Shown: one piece after another, positions 43,732 to 56,359 of the stretch
How positions within the stretch are numbered: the first letter of the stretch is position 1
Layout of the letters: every line of letters starts with the position of its first letter
Origin: Heterocephalus glaber
Lineage: Eukaryota; Chordata; Mammalia; Rodentia; Bathyergidae
Reading direction: 5' to 3'
DNA: 64,000 bases
Assembly: GCF_000247695.1 (NCBI RefSeq)
Contig: NW_004624743.1
Coordinates: 2,357,453-2,421,452 of the forward strand
Program-made: the position numbers and the translations under genes
Notes under the pieces: model-generated
What the model was told of the DNA's origin: nothing
Database searches by the model: none
Seen by the model: only the letters and a program-made list of their open reading frames with translations

Positions 43732-44115
43732 TTTTTAAAAAAATTTTGTTTTATTAGCCCATGTTTGCAGTACATAATGATTACATTCATGGTGGGGAGT
43801 TGGTGCGTGGACAGCACACACCTTAATTCTTCTTGCATCCCCTTCTCCTTCCTTCACACATCTCTTGGTCCCCTGTTCATTTGCAAAAAATCTGTCTCCC
43901 TGTTTCCTATTATCTTTTATTTTGCACTTAAATTATTTGTACTTTGAGTTTCTCAGACAAGAGAAACCATGTGATACTTGAGCTTGTGTGTCTTCTTTGC
44001 TTCACTTAACACTAGTCTCATGGTGCATCCATTTTCCTACAAATGATTCAAATTTATCCTGTTTTCTGTCAGAGTAGTACTCCATTGTGTGCACACACCA
44101 CATCCCTGCTACTTT
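43732..44115 (-). mobile_element. 5'-truncated L1 LINE 3' end, antisense
   Basis: T/A-rich end, 'ttattagcccatgtttgcagtacataatgattacattcatggtggggagttgg', pyrimidine run, 'gagtttctcagacaagagaaaccatgtgatac', 'gtgcatccattttcctac', ending within the ORF2 C-terminal region near 44115. Confidence 0.92.
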
Positions 44116-44167
44116 CCTGGTTGAGCTGCTGGTTGGTTGCTTATCCTAGCTGGGACACTTAACTCTG

Positions 44168-44240
44168 TCTTGCTGCTGAGATTGCTGCTTTTACTACTGC
44201 TGCTATTGCTGCTTTTGCTGCTGTGGCTGTTGCTGTGGGT
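44168..44240 (+). repeat. Imperfect (gct/gtt)n trinucleotide repeat
   Basis: About 70 bases of gct, gtt and act triplets. The leucine-rich frame across it is a by-product. Confidence 0.88.
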
Positions 44241-44623
44241 AGCATCTGTTCACCTCAGCCTCAGATCTGGGGAGGCCCCTGGGCCATGGGCTGCTAGTCT
44301 CACTGCCCGAGGTCCTGGAAAGCCATAGTGGCTGCCCAAGGGAGAAGTGACCCGGGCCGAGTGCCACCGACTCCCACATTCTTGCTGAATTTCAAGGGTT
44401 TTCCATGAATAAGTGCTTCTCAGTACGTCATTTGCCTCTAGTTGATTTCCCAGTCCCTGAAAAGGTTGTTTCTAATGATTTTGTCCAGGATCATAGTCAT
44501 TTGTTGGAGAACGGAATTTGATATCCCACCTCCTGAGCCTTCATGGTGATTGTTATTCACATTTTTTCTGAAAATTTTTTTCCTTGAACACTTTTTCACA
44601 TTTTAAAATTGTGCTTGATGCCT

Positions 44624-44644
44624 TTGTGTGTGTGTGTGTGTGTG
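44624..44644 (+). repeat. (TG)n microsatellite
   Basis: About ten TG units. Confidence 0.9.
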
Positions 44645-44649
44645 ATTTG

Positions 44650-46715
44650 TACAATTAAGTCTTTTGCCTCTAATCACTACCCATTTCGTCAAGAGTACAT
44701 TTAAGCATCACTTACTCAGTTAGGCAAGCTGACTTCTCAAGTTTGGCTGTGATGCTCCTCTGATTGTCCATACAGTGCGGTGGTGAATTGCTGTATACCG
44801 GTCCGACTGTGCATTGCATCTGAGAGCCCCGTGACAGCAGGGCCGTGGGGCTTTGCTCTGACTGCTTTTGGTCTTGTCTGATGCGGTCTGGCCTCATGGC
44901 TGCTCAAGGTCAGTCTTGAGCTTACCACTGTCCTCCCTGACTCAGCCTCTCGTGCTGGCACGTGACTGTGTTTTTATTCCTACATTTTCTTTTTTATATC
45001 CTCGTGCTTAGTGTGGTAAACAGAACACTCTCTATATATTTGTTTAATTGAATTCAAATCATATAAATTGCAAGAAGGCCAGCCAATTATAAAAAAGAAA
45101 AACCTCTGTAAATACATTCCATTGTATAATACATTGTTTGAAATGAGTGAGTCATTGATGTTTCAAAACCTCTTTCCTTTAGGAAAATTCACTAAGTAGT
45201 AAACTTCCTTTTTAGGAGAATAGCCATAGGGTCAGTATTACTCTGCAAAGTCATCACGACCTCTAGCTGCTGTATCCCTTGCTAAATTCTTTGATCTTTT
45301 AGCAGCATTTGCCGGGATTGATTATTCCTTCCTTGATGTGCAGTGCCTTCATTTGGTGTCACTTCCCTGATTTACATCTGATATTAGGCTTCATTCCTTT
45401 TCAGTCTGTTGTGCTATTTCTTTTCCCCACACTCATAATATTAGTGCCTGGGATTATTTTTAAGAACTTGGAGGTCTCATCACTTAAATTCCATTTAAAT
45501 GCCAGTTAGGACCAAATGCATATCCACTGCCCAGGCTTTCCCCCTAAATTCCAGATTTATAAGGCCAACTTCTTACTTTCTTTTCAACTGTCTTACTCAG
45601 AAAATGACCCCCTAAACCCCAAAGTATAGTGACATTTGAACTAAAGGAGTGGTACTTCCCTGTGTGTCCCCCATCACCCGTGTCTTAATCCTTTCTCTTC
45701 CACAGTTCAGGAGGAGCTTCCACTGAAGTGTCCTTCCCAGAGGAAAGCAATCGGAATGAACTCTCACTGACCAGGAAAGACTTTCCATTGGATGGAGAAG
45801 AGACTCAAGGTCTCCATGTGCAGTACATGTGCTGAGGCCGAGGCAGCTCTGAGAGACTAGCTGTGTTCTGGTGCATCCCTCCCCTCTTCCGTCCTGAAGC
45901 TGGTTCTCTGTGGGCTCCAGGACACTCCATGCCATCCCTACCAAGATCCCGATCTCTGTAGCTCCAGAGGTTACTCGAGCCTCAGCCATCGGCCCTCAAG
46001 GAGTCTCATGCTTTGTGTGTGACTCTCATATTGTGATTCTCCCCCCATGAACTTTAATGCACTCGTTGTACCTTTTCCTCCTATTAGTCTATCTATTGTC
46101 AGCTCAATTCAGTGAGCCTTCAGAAGGTAGAGGGAAGTTTCTCTTTGTCCCTGCCCTTGGCATTCCCACCTTCCCCCACCCAGACCAGCCTAATAGAAGG
46201 CAACCCAAGCTCCTGGTGTTGTCCTTAACTTCATGATTTCTTCCTCAGCCCGCATGCAGTCCATTAGGACATCCTGTTATCTTCCCTGTGTAGTACCCAG
46301 GATCAGACCATGTCGTACCATCACTGCTGCTCCCATGCCAGACTCACCTTTGTCCATCTGCTTCCACTCATGGCGTCATAGTGTGCTACTCTCAACTCCA
46401 GGTAGTAGCCAAGTGTCCCAAGGCCCTGTGAACTGCTCTCTTCCTGTCTATGTGCCTTCTGACTTCCCTCGTCACCTCCTCTTAGAATCATCCAGCACAC
46501 AGGCTCCCTTGCTGCTTCTCAGACACACTGGACAGCACTCCAGCCTTGGGGCCTTAGAGCTGAGTGCTGTCCCTCAACACTTGTCCTCCATACATGGCTG
46601 GCTCCCAAGGGCTTTGTGTGACTTACGCCTCCCTGGCCACCCCTTCAGTGAGCTCTTTTGGCTTCTTCCCCTGTCAGCCTCACTCCTGACCCCTCTGTCC
46701 TCTTCTCTCCTCTAC
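44650..46715. other. Intron 2 stretch, mostly unrecognised
   Basis: Unique-looking sequence. The 193-codon plus frame at 46233-46814 lies in pyrimidine-rich repeat-like DNA and lacks any domain. Confidence 0.45.
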
Positions 46716-46717
46716 TT

Positions 46718-46845
46718 TTTCTTTTTCTCTTCCTACAATTCACCGCCTACGATGTTCTGTAATTCCTTATCATGTATATTGTTTATGTTTCTATTTCTCT
46801 GCTCAGTCTTTTAGGACAGGGATCTTTGTATTATTTGCTGATATG
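46718..46845 (+). mobile_element. L2-like 3' region fragment
   Basis: 'ttgtttatgtttctatttctctgctcagtcttttaggacagggatctttgtattatttgctg' follows the L2 3' layout (gtaagctccatgagggcagggac type). Confidence 0.45.
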
Positions 46846-46860
46846 ACCAAATCAACTGGA

Positions 46861-46922
46861 GATAGATATGTATATACATATGTGTGTGTATGTGTATATG
46901 TGTGTGTGTGTGTGTGTGTATA
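46861..46922 (+). repeat. (TATG/TG)n microsatellite
   Basis: Mixed 'tatg', 'tata' and 'tg' units ending in an uninterrupted TG run. Confidence 0.95.
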
Positions 46923-46924
46923 AA

Positions 46925-48900
46925 ATGAATGATTGGCCATCTGAATTTCTAGAAAAAGTGAAATTCACAAATTTTATGAAGAATTTTATTAGAGAAATAT
47001 TTTATTTGAAAGATTTTGAGAAATTTAAAAAGTGCCAAGTTTCTTTTTTATCATTTAACTGATGAATTGGGATGCATGAAAACACCATGACATTTACATA
47101 AAAAGTTAATAAGTATCATTCAAATAATGTCTTCAGGGCAGTCTTTTTAATAAAACTGGAATTTCTGTAGAAACAGAATTTCTCTATAATGATATGCAGT
47201 GTAGTAGAATTTAATGCATACTTTAGATTTAAAAATAACCGTGTAACAGTGTGTTGAGAGGGACCTTTTTATCTTGTACCAAAATTGCAGCTAAAGCCCT
47301 AAGCTGAAAACAAAAGTCTCCGAGTAACTCATTTTCTATATCTAGATATCTGAATAATCTACTCACCGATAGGGCCATAAACCTGCCTGTGAACCTGCTT
47401 GGACTGAAGACCTGGGGTCCCCACCCTGTCCCAGTATAAGCACAGGTCTCAACAGAGGGTGCACAGTGCTCTTAGTGAGAAACGATCCCCCCCAGAAGGT
47501 CCTCCTTCTAAAGCGGGGTAGCCCAGGGGCAGGTGAGGAGGTGGACGCATGCTTAGCTACAGAGCTGTAAGTATGCTCTTTTCTACCTGAGCAGAGGTAC
47601 AGGGAGTTGAGAACCGTCATGAGGCCACGGGGTTGGGGAACACTAGTCTGGTCACCTAAGAAGAAGCCAGCTTTGACTGTTTTCTGGTGGTCCATCTCCA
47701 GCAGGCTGGCAGCCAGGTGAGGGTCTCAGCAGTGGTAGATTTGGGGTGCCGATCAGGGTTCCTAGGTCAGGCCCCTGTGTCAGTGCTAGAGCCGCACAGG
47801 TACCCCATGAGGAAGCTATGAGCAAGTTCACCCACATGGAGGGATTTGGACACCATTGTCAGCCAGGGAAGCAACTGCAAATAAGGAGAGGACTGACTGC
47901 AAGTGGCTAAGACAGGGATGGCTGCCCTTACCATCCCAGTTCTCCAGCCCTAGGCTTCTGGAAGTAGTGAAGGGCAGGCACTTTTTCTGCAAATCGCCAT
48001 GTTGTATTTTTTCATTCCAAGCTGCTGATGGTGTGGATTGAGCTACAGGAAAAACAAAAGGGCTTCAAAATTGATTTTGAAACTGAAGCCTTCAAATTAA
48101 TAAAAATGATGATATGTTTGAGTCTTAATTATCTGAAAGATAGAGTTCTCTTAACTGGAAGCATCTGCAAAAATATGGCCTGGGACCAAGTTGTTGTGTT
48201 TAAAGATCCCTTGTATATGAGGTAGGTATTGCTGAGTAATAAGCTATTCCAAACTTAGCCACTGGAAACAACCCCGTGTATTATTTCTTTGAAGTCTACA
48301 AATGGACCGGGCAGCCCTGCTGATGTCTGCAGGGGTTGCGTGTACATACAGTCCACTCAGGGGTGGCTGTAGGTGGCTGGTTTCGGATGGCCTCACTTGG
48401 AGTGTCCAGTCTGTTAGCCCGAAGACTGTCCTCATGGTGTTGGATCAAAAGTGAGGAGGTATAAATACTCCAGTGCTTTTTAGACCTTGACTTGAGCTTT
48501 TCATAGGGCCAATCTCAGAGCCGAAGTGAGAAGCCAACACCAAACAGTGTGGGAGGTGTGAACAACTGGTCACGAGTGCATTCCATCTGCCACCCTTACC
48601 AAGTGCTGCAAAGGACAGCCAAGGAGAGTTATGAGAAAAATAAAGCCACCTCATGGCTGTGCCCGCAGGGGAAAGGCCCTTCAGTAGACAGGTTACAATT
48701 GACCTGGACTACAGAGGCGCCTAAAACAGACATTATTCCTTTTATGGGTTCATTCCAGTATATGAGCTTAATTGAAGCTGTTTTTTAAAAAGTTTGCTTT
48801 TAAATTCAGGAGTCACACCACATTTTGAACATATATAATCTACTTAATATTTAGAAGCTGATAACTGAATTTGTTGTATCCAAAATGAGGAAGGGTTTGG
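46925..48900. other. Intron 2 stretch, no recognised feature
   Basis: Unique sequence. A 65-codon plus frame at 48028-48225 encodes a peptide I do not recognise; it lacks a matching acceptor and donor pair that would extend ATG10. Confidence 0.5.
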
Positions 48901-49653
48901 TGACTTTTTTTTAGTTTTTATTAGTACATGTTTGCATTACATAGTGACTATGTTCCTTGTGTGGAGCTGACACATGTACATAATGCCTCAGTTCTTTTTT
49001 TTTAATCCCTTTTCTTTCTCCTTTCTCCTCTCTCCCTCTATCTTTTCATCCCCTTCTCATTTGAAAAAGATCTATTTCCCTACTTTCTATTATTTATCTT
49101 TTATTTCGCTATTTATATTGAGTTTTTTGTATAAGAGAAACCATGTGATATTTAAGCTTATGTGTCTAATTTATTTCCCTTAGCATTATGATCTCAAGGT
49201 GCATCCATTTTTCTACAGATGACTCAAGTTTATCCTTCTTGATGGTAGAGTAGTACCCCATTGTGTATAAATGCCACATTTTCTTTATCCATTCTCTGTT
49301 CATGGACATTTAGGTTGTTTTCAAGATTTAGCTCTTGCAAGTTATACTGCTAAAACATGGGTATGCGTGGATCACTGTAATATGATGTCTTTAACTCTTT
49401 TGGGAAAATTCCTAGAAGGGGAATAGCTGGGTTAAAAGGAATTTCTAGTTTTATTTTTATTTTTATATTTTTTTTCTAGTTTTAGTTTTTTGAGGCATCT
49501 CCCATACTGATTTCCATAGTGTTGTAGTAGTTTACATTCCCACCAGTAATGTAGAGGAGTCCTTTTGGCCCCACGGCCTCACCAGGATTTGTTATTATTT
49601 GATTTCTTGATGATATTGGCTATCATCTTCTGGAGTAAGATTAGATCTCAGTG

Positions 49654-49738
49654 GGGCTGGGGATTTAGCTCAGTGGTTTCATTGCCTGCTGCGCAAGTGC
49701 AAGGACCCTAGTTCGATCCCTGGTACCAAAAAAAAAAA
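49654..49738 (+). mobile_element. ID-type SINE inside the L1, 16-bp duplication
   Basis: A box 'tagctcagtgg', B box 'agttcgatccc', A12 tail. The target 'agattagatctcagtg' is repeated perfectly at 49638-49653 and 49739-49754, within the L1 ORF2 remnant. Confidence 0.97.
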
Positions 49739-51270
49739 AGATTAGATCTCAGTGTTGTTTTAATTTGTATTTCTTTAATGGCCAGTGATGTTGAATAATT
49801 TCTTCATGTATCAGCCATTCGTACTTCTTCTTCTGAGAAATGTCTGTTGATTTGTTGCCCATTTTTTGACTGAGTCTTTTATTTTGGGTATCTAATTTTT
49901 TTGAGTTCTTTATATATTCTTGATATTAGTCCTCTGTCTAAGGAGTAGCTGGCAAAATATTTTTTCCATTCTGTAAGTTGTCTCTTCACTGTTGTTCATT
50001 TCCTTTGTTATGCAGAAGCTTTTTAATTTGATATGGTTCTATTTTTTGATTGTTGGTACTATTTCTTGTGTCATTAGGGTTATGTTCAGCAAATCCTTGC
50101 CTATGCCTATGACTTCAGGAGTTTTACCTGTTTTATCTTCCAGCAGATTGTTTCTGTTTAAACATTTAGATTTAATCCATTGTGATTTTGGTTTAGTAAA
50201 TGGTGCAATATATGGGTTTAGATTCAATCTTCTGCATATAGATAGCCAATTTTCTCAGTACCATGTATTAAAGGTACTATCTTTCAGTATATTTTTGGCA
50301 CCTTTGTCAAAGATCAAATGGTTGAATGTGCCTAGGGTTGTTTCTATATGCACTATTCTGTTCCATTCAACCACAAGTCTATTTTTGTGTCAGTACCATG
50401 CTGTTTTAAAAAAATCACTGTAGCTTTGTAATATAACTTGAAATCTTGGATTGTGATGTCTCTTGCTTTGCTCTCCTTACTTAGGATTGCTTTTATTATT
50501 CTAGGTCTCTTCTGATTCCATATGAATTTTAGGGAAGATTGATTTCTCTTGTTCTGTGATGAATGCTGTTGGTATTTTGATTGGAATTGAGTTAATCTGA
50601 GTATTGGTTTTGTAAGTATGACCATTTTGACTATATTGATTCTGACTGTCCAGGAACAGGGGATATCTTTTCATTTTCTGATGTCCTCCTTCATCTCCTT
50701 TTTTTGGGTACTACAATTTTTGTTGTAGAGGTCTTTCACTTCCTTGGTTAGGTTAATACCTAAGTATTTAATGTTTCTTCATGCTATTATAAATGATATT
50801 GTTTTCTTAATTTGTTTCTTAGTGCATTCATTATTAGTATACAAGAATGCTGTTGATTTTTGTGTGTTGATTTTGTATCTTGCTACATTTTTGAAGTTGG
50901 TTATTAATTCTAAGAATCGTTTGGTGGAATTTTTTTGTGTCCTCTTTGTAGAGGATCATGTCATCTGCAAATGATGATAATTTAATTCTTCCTTTTCTGT
51001 TTTCTTTTCTGTCATCCCTTTTCTTTCTTTTGTTTGATTGCTCTGGCTAATGTTTTGAGTACTGTGTTCAACAGGGATGGTGATAGTAGACATTCTTGTT
51101 ATGTTCCTGATTTTAGAAGGAAAGCTTTTAGTTTTTTCCCATTTAATATGATGTTGATAGTACATTTGTCACAAATGGCTTTTATCAGATAGTGATAAAG
51201 TTCTTCTATACCTATTTTCATTAGAATTTTTTTTAATGTGAATGGCTGTTGGATTTTGCCAAAGGCTTTT

Positions 51271-51288
51271 TGTGTGTGTGTGTGTGTT
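51271..51288 (+). repeat. (GT)n run inside the L1 reverse transcriptase region
   Basis: The run reads as Thr-His repeats in the minus frame. It sits just before the 'KAFGKIQQP' remnant, where L1 normally has an aspartate-containing catalytic motif. Confidence 0.85.
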
Positions 51289-54200
51289 TTTATCATGTGT
51301 TTTTTTTTCCTTGCTTCTGTTTATGTGATGTATTATGCTTACTGATTTACATATGTTGAACCATCCTTGCATGCCTGGGATGAGGCCTACTTGGTCATGG
51401 TAAGATCTTGTTGATAATTTGTTGCATTCTGTTTGACAATATCTTGTTAACAATTTTTAAATCTATGTTCATTCAAGAGAGTGACTTGTAGTTCTCTTTT
51501 TTTGGTTGGACAGTTGTCTGGTTTTGAAATCAGAGTAGTGTTAGCTTCCAGATATAACTTTGGGAGTCCTCCTTTCCTTTAATTTTCATGAAAGAGTTTG
51601 AGAAAAACTGGAGTTATATCTTTGTGAAGTTCTTGTAGAATTTGGCAATGAATTCATCAAGACCTGGGCTTTTCTTTATTGGTACATTTTCTATTACTGC
51701 TTCAATTTTATTTCCTGTTATTGGATAATTCTGAGTTTTTATATACTTTTGTTTCAGTTTTGGTAATTCATATGTATCTAGAAACTTAACCCTTTCTTCA
51801 CCAACGTATTGGCATACAGGTTTGAGAAATAGTTACTAATAATCTTGTGGATTTTATCAGTGTCCATTATGATTTCCCCTTTTTCATTTCTAATTGCATT
51901 GATTTCCTTTGTTTGGTAAGACTGGCTAAGAGTTTTTCTGTTTTGCTTATTCTTTAAAGAAAATCATTTCTTCAATTCATTGAAAAAGTATATATTTGTA
52001 TGCACATATCTGTATATTTATACACAATTTTTTCAGTCTCCATTTCATTGATTTCTTTTCTGATCTTTATAATTTCCTTCCTTGTACTACATTTGGATTG
52101 TTCTTGTTTTTGTAGGACCATGAAATTATTAATTAGGGTTTGCTCTGTTTTCCTGATGTGGGCATTTATAGCTGTAAACTTCTCTCTTAGGCCTGCTTTC
52201 ATTATGTCCCATAAGTTCTGGTGTGTTGTACTGGCATTACCGTTTGATTCTAGGAACTGTCTTATTTGTTCTTTGATTTCTTCTGTGGCTCATGTATTAT
52301 TGAAGATTATATTGTTTAATTTATATCTGTTTGCATAATTTCTTTGATTTCTTTTGCCATTGATTTCTACTTTCATTGCACTATAGTGTCATAAAATGGA
52401 TGGTATAATTTTGCTTCTTTTGCATTTGCTTAAGCTTGCTTTATTGCCTCATATTTGGCTTGTTTTGGAGAAAGTTTTATGTCCTGCTGAGAAGAATGTG
52501 TATCCTGTTGTTGGGTGGAACACTCTGTAGATATGTATTAAGTCTATTTGTTCAAAGGTTTTGTTCAACTCTGATATTTCTTAATTTTTTTGTCTAGTTG
52601 ATCCATTTGTGATAATGGGGTATTAAAGTTCCTCACTTTAATTGTGTTGATATTTATCTGACCTTTCATATATCCAGTAGTGTTTGTTTCATGAAGTTGG
52701 GTGTGCTGTTGATGCATATATGTTTATAATTGTTATTTCTTCTTGTTGTATTATTGCCTTAACCAATATGTTGTGACCTTCTTTACTTCTTCTAATCATT
52801 TTTTGCTTGAAGTCCACTTTGTCTGGAAATAAGATAGCTAGTCCTGCTTGTTTTGGGGTTCCTGTGGCATGGAATGTTGTTTTCCATTCTTTGATTTTTT
52901 GTTTTTGTGGCCCCTGAATTTCTTTTTGGGTTAAAAGTGTCTCTTTTATACAGCATATAGTTGCATTTGTTTCTTGATCCATTCTGCTAATCTGTGTCTT
53001 TTAATTTGGAATTGAGACAATTCATATTGAGAGTTATTATTGACAGATATGGACTTATTCCTGTTATTGCATTGTTTTCCTGTTGCTAATTCCCTTTCTT
53101 TCTCTTCTACTTAACTGCTCACCACACCTGCTATATTCATTCTATTGGACCTTTTGACATTATTAGCTTCATTGTCTCTTTCTAGGATATCCTCGAGAAT
53201 TTTTTGGAATGCTGGCTTGGTGGTCATGAATTTTTTAGGTGGTTTTTATCATGGTAATATCTTATTTCTCCATCACTTTTGAAAGGAGTTTTGTGGACTA
53301 TGTCAGTCTGGATTGAAAGTTGTTTTCTTTTGGGACTTGAAACCTTCAGTCCAAGCTCCTGGACTTTAAAATTTGTGTTGAAAAATCTGCTGTAATTTTA
53401 ATGGATCTTCTTTTATATGTGATGTATTCTTTTTTTTTTTTAATAGTTTTTAAGATTTTGTTTTTGTGTTGGGCTTCTGGGATTTTGACTATGATGTGTT
53501 ATGAGGAAGTTCTTTTCTGATCATAAATATTTGGAGAGGTCCTTTACTGATCATGCTTTTATATCCCTTATCTGTATGTTAAATTATTTTCTTATATTTT
53601 GAAAATGTTTTGCTATTATTTCCATGAACAAGTTTTTAAAGATATTTGTGCTGTCTTCTGATTTTTCACTAATTCCAGTTAATCTTAGAATTGTCTTCTT
53701 TGTGTCATCCAGCAGCTGTTGGATCCATTTTTCATGTTTTCTTGTTTTTAAGATAACTCTCATTAATTGGTCACCAACAACAGTCTTGTCTTCTAATCCT
53801 GACAGTCAGTTCTCACATTGGGTAATTCTTCTGTCCATATTTTTGATCAAATTATTTCTGTTTTATATCTCTTCACAGATGCTGATCTTTTCTATGGTGG
53901 TCATTCATATTTTCTGTCATTTTGTTTAGTTCATCTAGCTTTTTATTAGTGTCTTTTGACAACTTGCTAATTGTTTTGCTTATTAGGTTCATTATATATT
54001 CAGTTATATCTTCTTTGCTCATTAAGCACCTTCTTAATCTGTTTTTTATATCCTCTGTTATTCTTTGGACTATATCTGTTGTGCAGTTTTTGATTTCCTC
54101 TTTTTTTGCTCCATAGATCAGCTTTGGGGAGTTGGAAGCTTTTGGAGATATTTTGTTGCCTTGTTTTCTCATGTTTCTATTTTGTTTGTTTTTTGTGTGC

Positions 54201-54299
54201 TGTGGCTTGCAGGTTGATTATAATGGAAGGCTTTCTTGCTAGTATAGAAACCTCTTTAGTTAATGTCTGCTTTTCAGTGATGTCCTGTGGGCATGGCTA

Positions 54300-54800
54300 A
54301 CTATAGGCCTTGCCTCTGTCCCAGAATCCAACCATCTCTGTTTATTTTGAAGAAGAGGATACAGTATATTTGTCCCAGTATCCAGTTCTTAAGGAATGGC
54401 CCACAATATTATTAATGACACCAAGGCAAACAAGATGTTGGCATATAGAGAAAATCAATTAACAGCAACAACTATGTCATCTTGGCTATAAAATTGACAA
54501 CAATAATGGCATCAAAGACAAATTGGTTATTAATATAACCTAAGAACTAATAATGTACCAGCTTTAACCATAGAAAAGGGATCTATAATTACTGTACGTA
54601 TAAACACCAAGACAAACCAAATAAGTAAATATTTACTAAGTGAAACAACTTTACCTCCACTAACAATAGGACAACATTCAACAGTCATAGTGTAGAATTA
54701 ACTATCTAAAGAATCATAAAGCTTAATGGTATTAGTAAAAATAGAGGGAGGTGATACAGAGAATGAGAAAAGTAAAATTTGAAATATTAATCAATGAAAG
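54300..54800 (-). other. Possible 5' extension of the antisense L1
   Basis: A/T-rich sequence without a recognised gene or family. Its position fits an L1 5' UTR, but the sequence alone does not prove it. Confidence 0.3.
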
Positions 54801-54814
54801 ATGAGACAAGAGAA

Positions 54815-54902
54815 GGCCGGGGATTTAGCTCAGTGGTTCTGCTGCTTGCCTCAAAACTGTAAGGCCCTGAGTTCAATCCCTGGTATAAAGAAGAAGAAAA
54901 AA
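54815..54902 (+). mobile_element. ID-type SINE, 14-bp duplication with one mismatch
   Basis: 'ggccggggatttagctcagtggttctgctgcttgcctc', 'gagttcaatccctgg', A/G tail. Flanks are 'atgagacaagagaa' (54801-54814) and 'atgagacaggagaa' (54903-54916). Confidence 0.96.
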
Positions 54903-54954
54903 ATGAGACAGGAGAAAGTGATAGGGGATTCTATTAAAGAGTAAAAGAAAATTA

Positions 54955-55085
54955 ATAGTATTACATAACAAAAAACTCAACAAGAAAAAGAAGAAAAAAG
55001 AACAGAGCAAAATAAAGAAAAAAAGGAAAATAAAAAGGGAAAAAAGTTAAAAGGAGAAAAGCAGAAAGAAAATGCAAGCGAATAA
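54955..55085 (+). repeat. A-rich polypurine tract
   Basis: About 130 bases of aaag/aaaag/gaaaa units, nearly free of pyrimidines. Confidence 0.85.
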
Positions 55086-55099
55086 ACCCCACACTCCCA

Positions 55100-55755
55100 A
55101 AACAATGAAGGAAAAAGAATAAAATGAGTCAACCAAAAAACATTTCTCAGTATTTTTGAATGAGTAATTTCTTTCCAGGATCTAGAGTCTTAGAACCCAG
55201 CATATCACAGTTTTCTCTGCCTAGTTTATGGCCTGCTTGTGAGGTGACCTTTTTTCTGGAGCCTCTCTGTCCATACACTTCAGTCTGTGGCAACTTTCCA
55301 AGCCAAGGCATGTCCTTGCTCATGTTGGTAGATGGGAAAAACAATCAGCCCTGTGATCCCTGCTGGATGTAGGCCACAGGGCAGGGCCCAACAGGGCAGA
55401 CTGTTGGACTTAACGCCAACACCTTCAGATTCAACCTCCTCTGAAAGCTACACTTACTAAGTCTGGTTTCTCACCAGAGGGCAGAGGCCATGTCCTTCCT
55501 GGCCAGAGCTGTTTATCACCCAGTCATTTTGAAAGGGTAACACTGGAAACCCTAAAGTAAAGTTGTTCTGTGGCTTAGTCTTAAACAACCTCTTTCCAAA
55601 ATGGAGCCTGATTAAACACTCTCTAGCTATATAGCAGGTGTTATACTGGGTCTCTTCTCTGACTCCACCCTGCCATGAAGCCTGGCTCACAGTTTCAGTC
55701 CATAGTAGACTAGCTCCCCTCCATCACACCCTCTGCCATGCCGTCCTGCTTTGGA
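55100..55755. other. Intron 2 stretch, unassigned
   Basis: Mixed composition without recognised coding or repeat signal. It might be the far 5' end of the antisense L1. Confidence 0.35.
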
Positions 55756-55758
55756 GCC

Positions 55759-55969
55759 AGCAGCTATACTTGTAATCTTACAGGTTGATTATAGTTTGAC
55801 TTACATTGTACCCACATTGTGACTTTGCTGTGTAAATTACCCCTCTTGAAAAATACAGGGGAGCTCCTTCAACTTGACTAAGAAGGGGTAATTTATACAG
55901 CAAAGTCACAATGTGGGTACAGTGTAAGTCAAACTGTAATCAACCTGTAAGATTACAAGTATAGTTGCT
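55759..55969 (+). repeat. Near-perfect 85-bp inverted repeat (hairpin)
   Basis: The left arm (55759-55843) and the reverse complement of the right arm (55885-55969) match without gaps at 81 of 85 positions. A 41-base loop separates them. All four differences are transitions that give G-U pairs in a plus-strand (ATG10-sense) RNA, so that RNA would pair along the full arm. It could be a palindromic miniature DNA transposon, an inverted duplication or a precursor hairpin. No clear target-site duplication was found. Confidence 0.95.
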
Positions 55970-56359
55970 TAGCCAATATTGGTCCAATAGGGAAGTGGGT
56001 CACATAGCAAGGGTACATGGAAAGAACAAAGGCATTTTTGGAAAGGGATGGATCTGGATGCTCTGGTCACCCACCTAGGTCACTGATGCCTAGCTGGACT
56101 TCCTGGACCAGGTGGTGCTAATTACAGTATAGTTCCAAGTTACTGTTTAGCCCTGAGGTGGCAGGTAGGCCTGGCCATTACATCTTTATCTTGAGGCCGG
56201 GCCTTCTTCAGATGCTCCTCAAGCCACAATTCTGATGTCTTTATTTTACTGCTGACTTCCTTGTGAGCCCAAGCCTCTCTGATTATATATTAATTTCTAC
56301 CTAACTTAGCCACCTATAATAAAAGGACACTTTCAAAGCTCTCCCTATGCTGTTTGCCT

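Larger units (their letters stand above)
48905..54300 (-). mobile_element. Long L1 LINE, antisense, with ORF1 and ORF2 remnants
   Basis: From left: poly-T end, 3' UTR with pyrimidine run (48995-49075), ORF2, then ORF1. On the minus strand, ORF2 shows the endonuclease region ('CCIKETLLTQKE', 52689-52982), the reverse transcriptase region ('[15 protein letters not shown]', 51169-51453), the FADD motif in a shifted frame (50960-50971) and the C-terminal region. A coiled-coil-like ORF1 frame lies at 53873-54172. Frames are split by stops and shifts, so it is inactive. The 5' UTR may extend past 54300; I could not fix its end or a target duplication. Confidence 0.93.

Noticed and set aside
46233..46814. 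193-codon plus-strand frame
   Set aside because: Pyrimidine-rich low-complexity sequence running into an L2-like fragment; no domain.
48028..48225. Possible ATG10 exon 3
   Set aside because: The encoded peptide does not resemble the expected ATG10 continuation, and no matching acceptor/donor pair in phase 0 was found.
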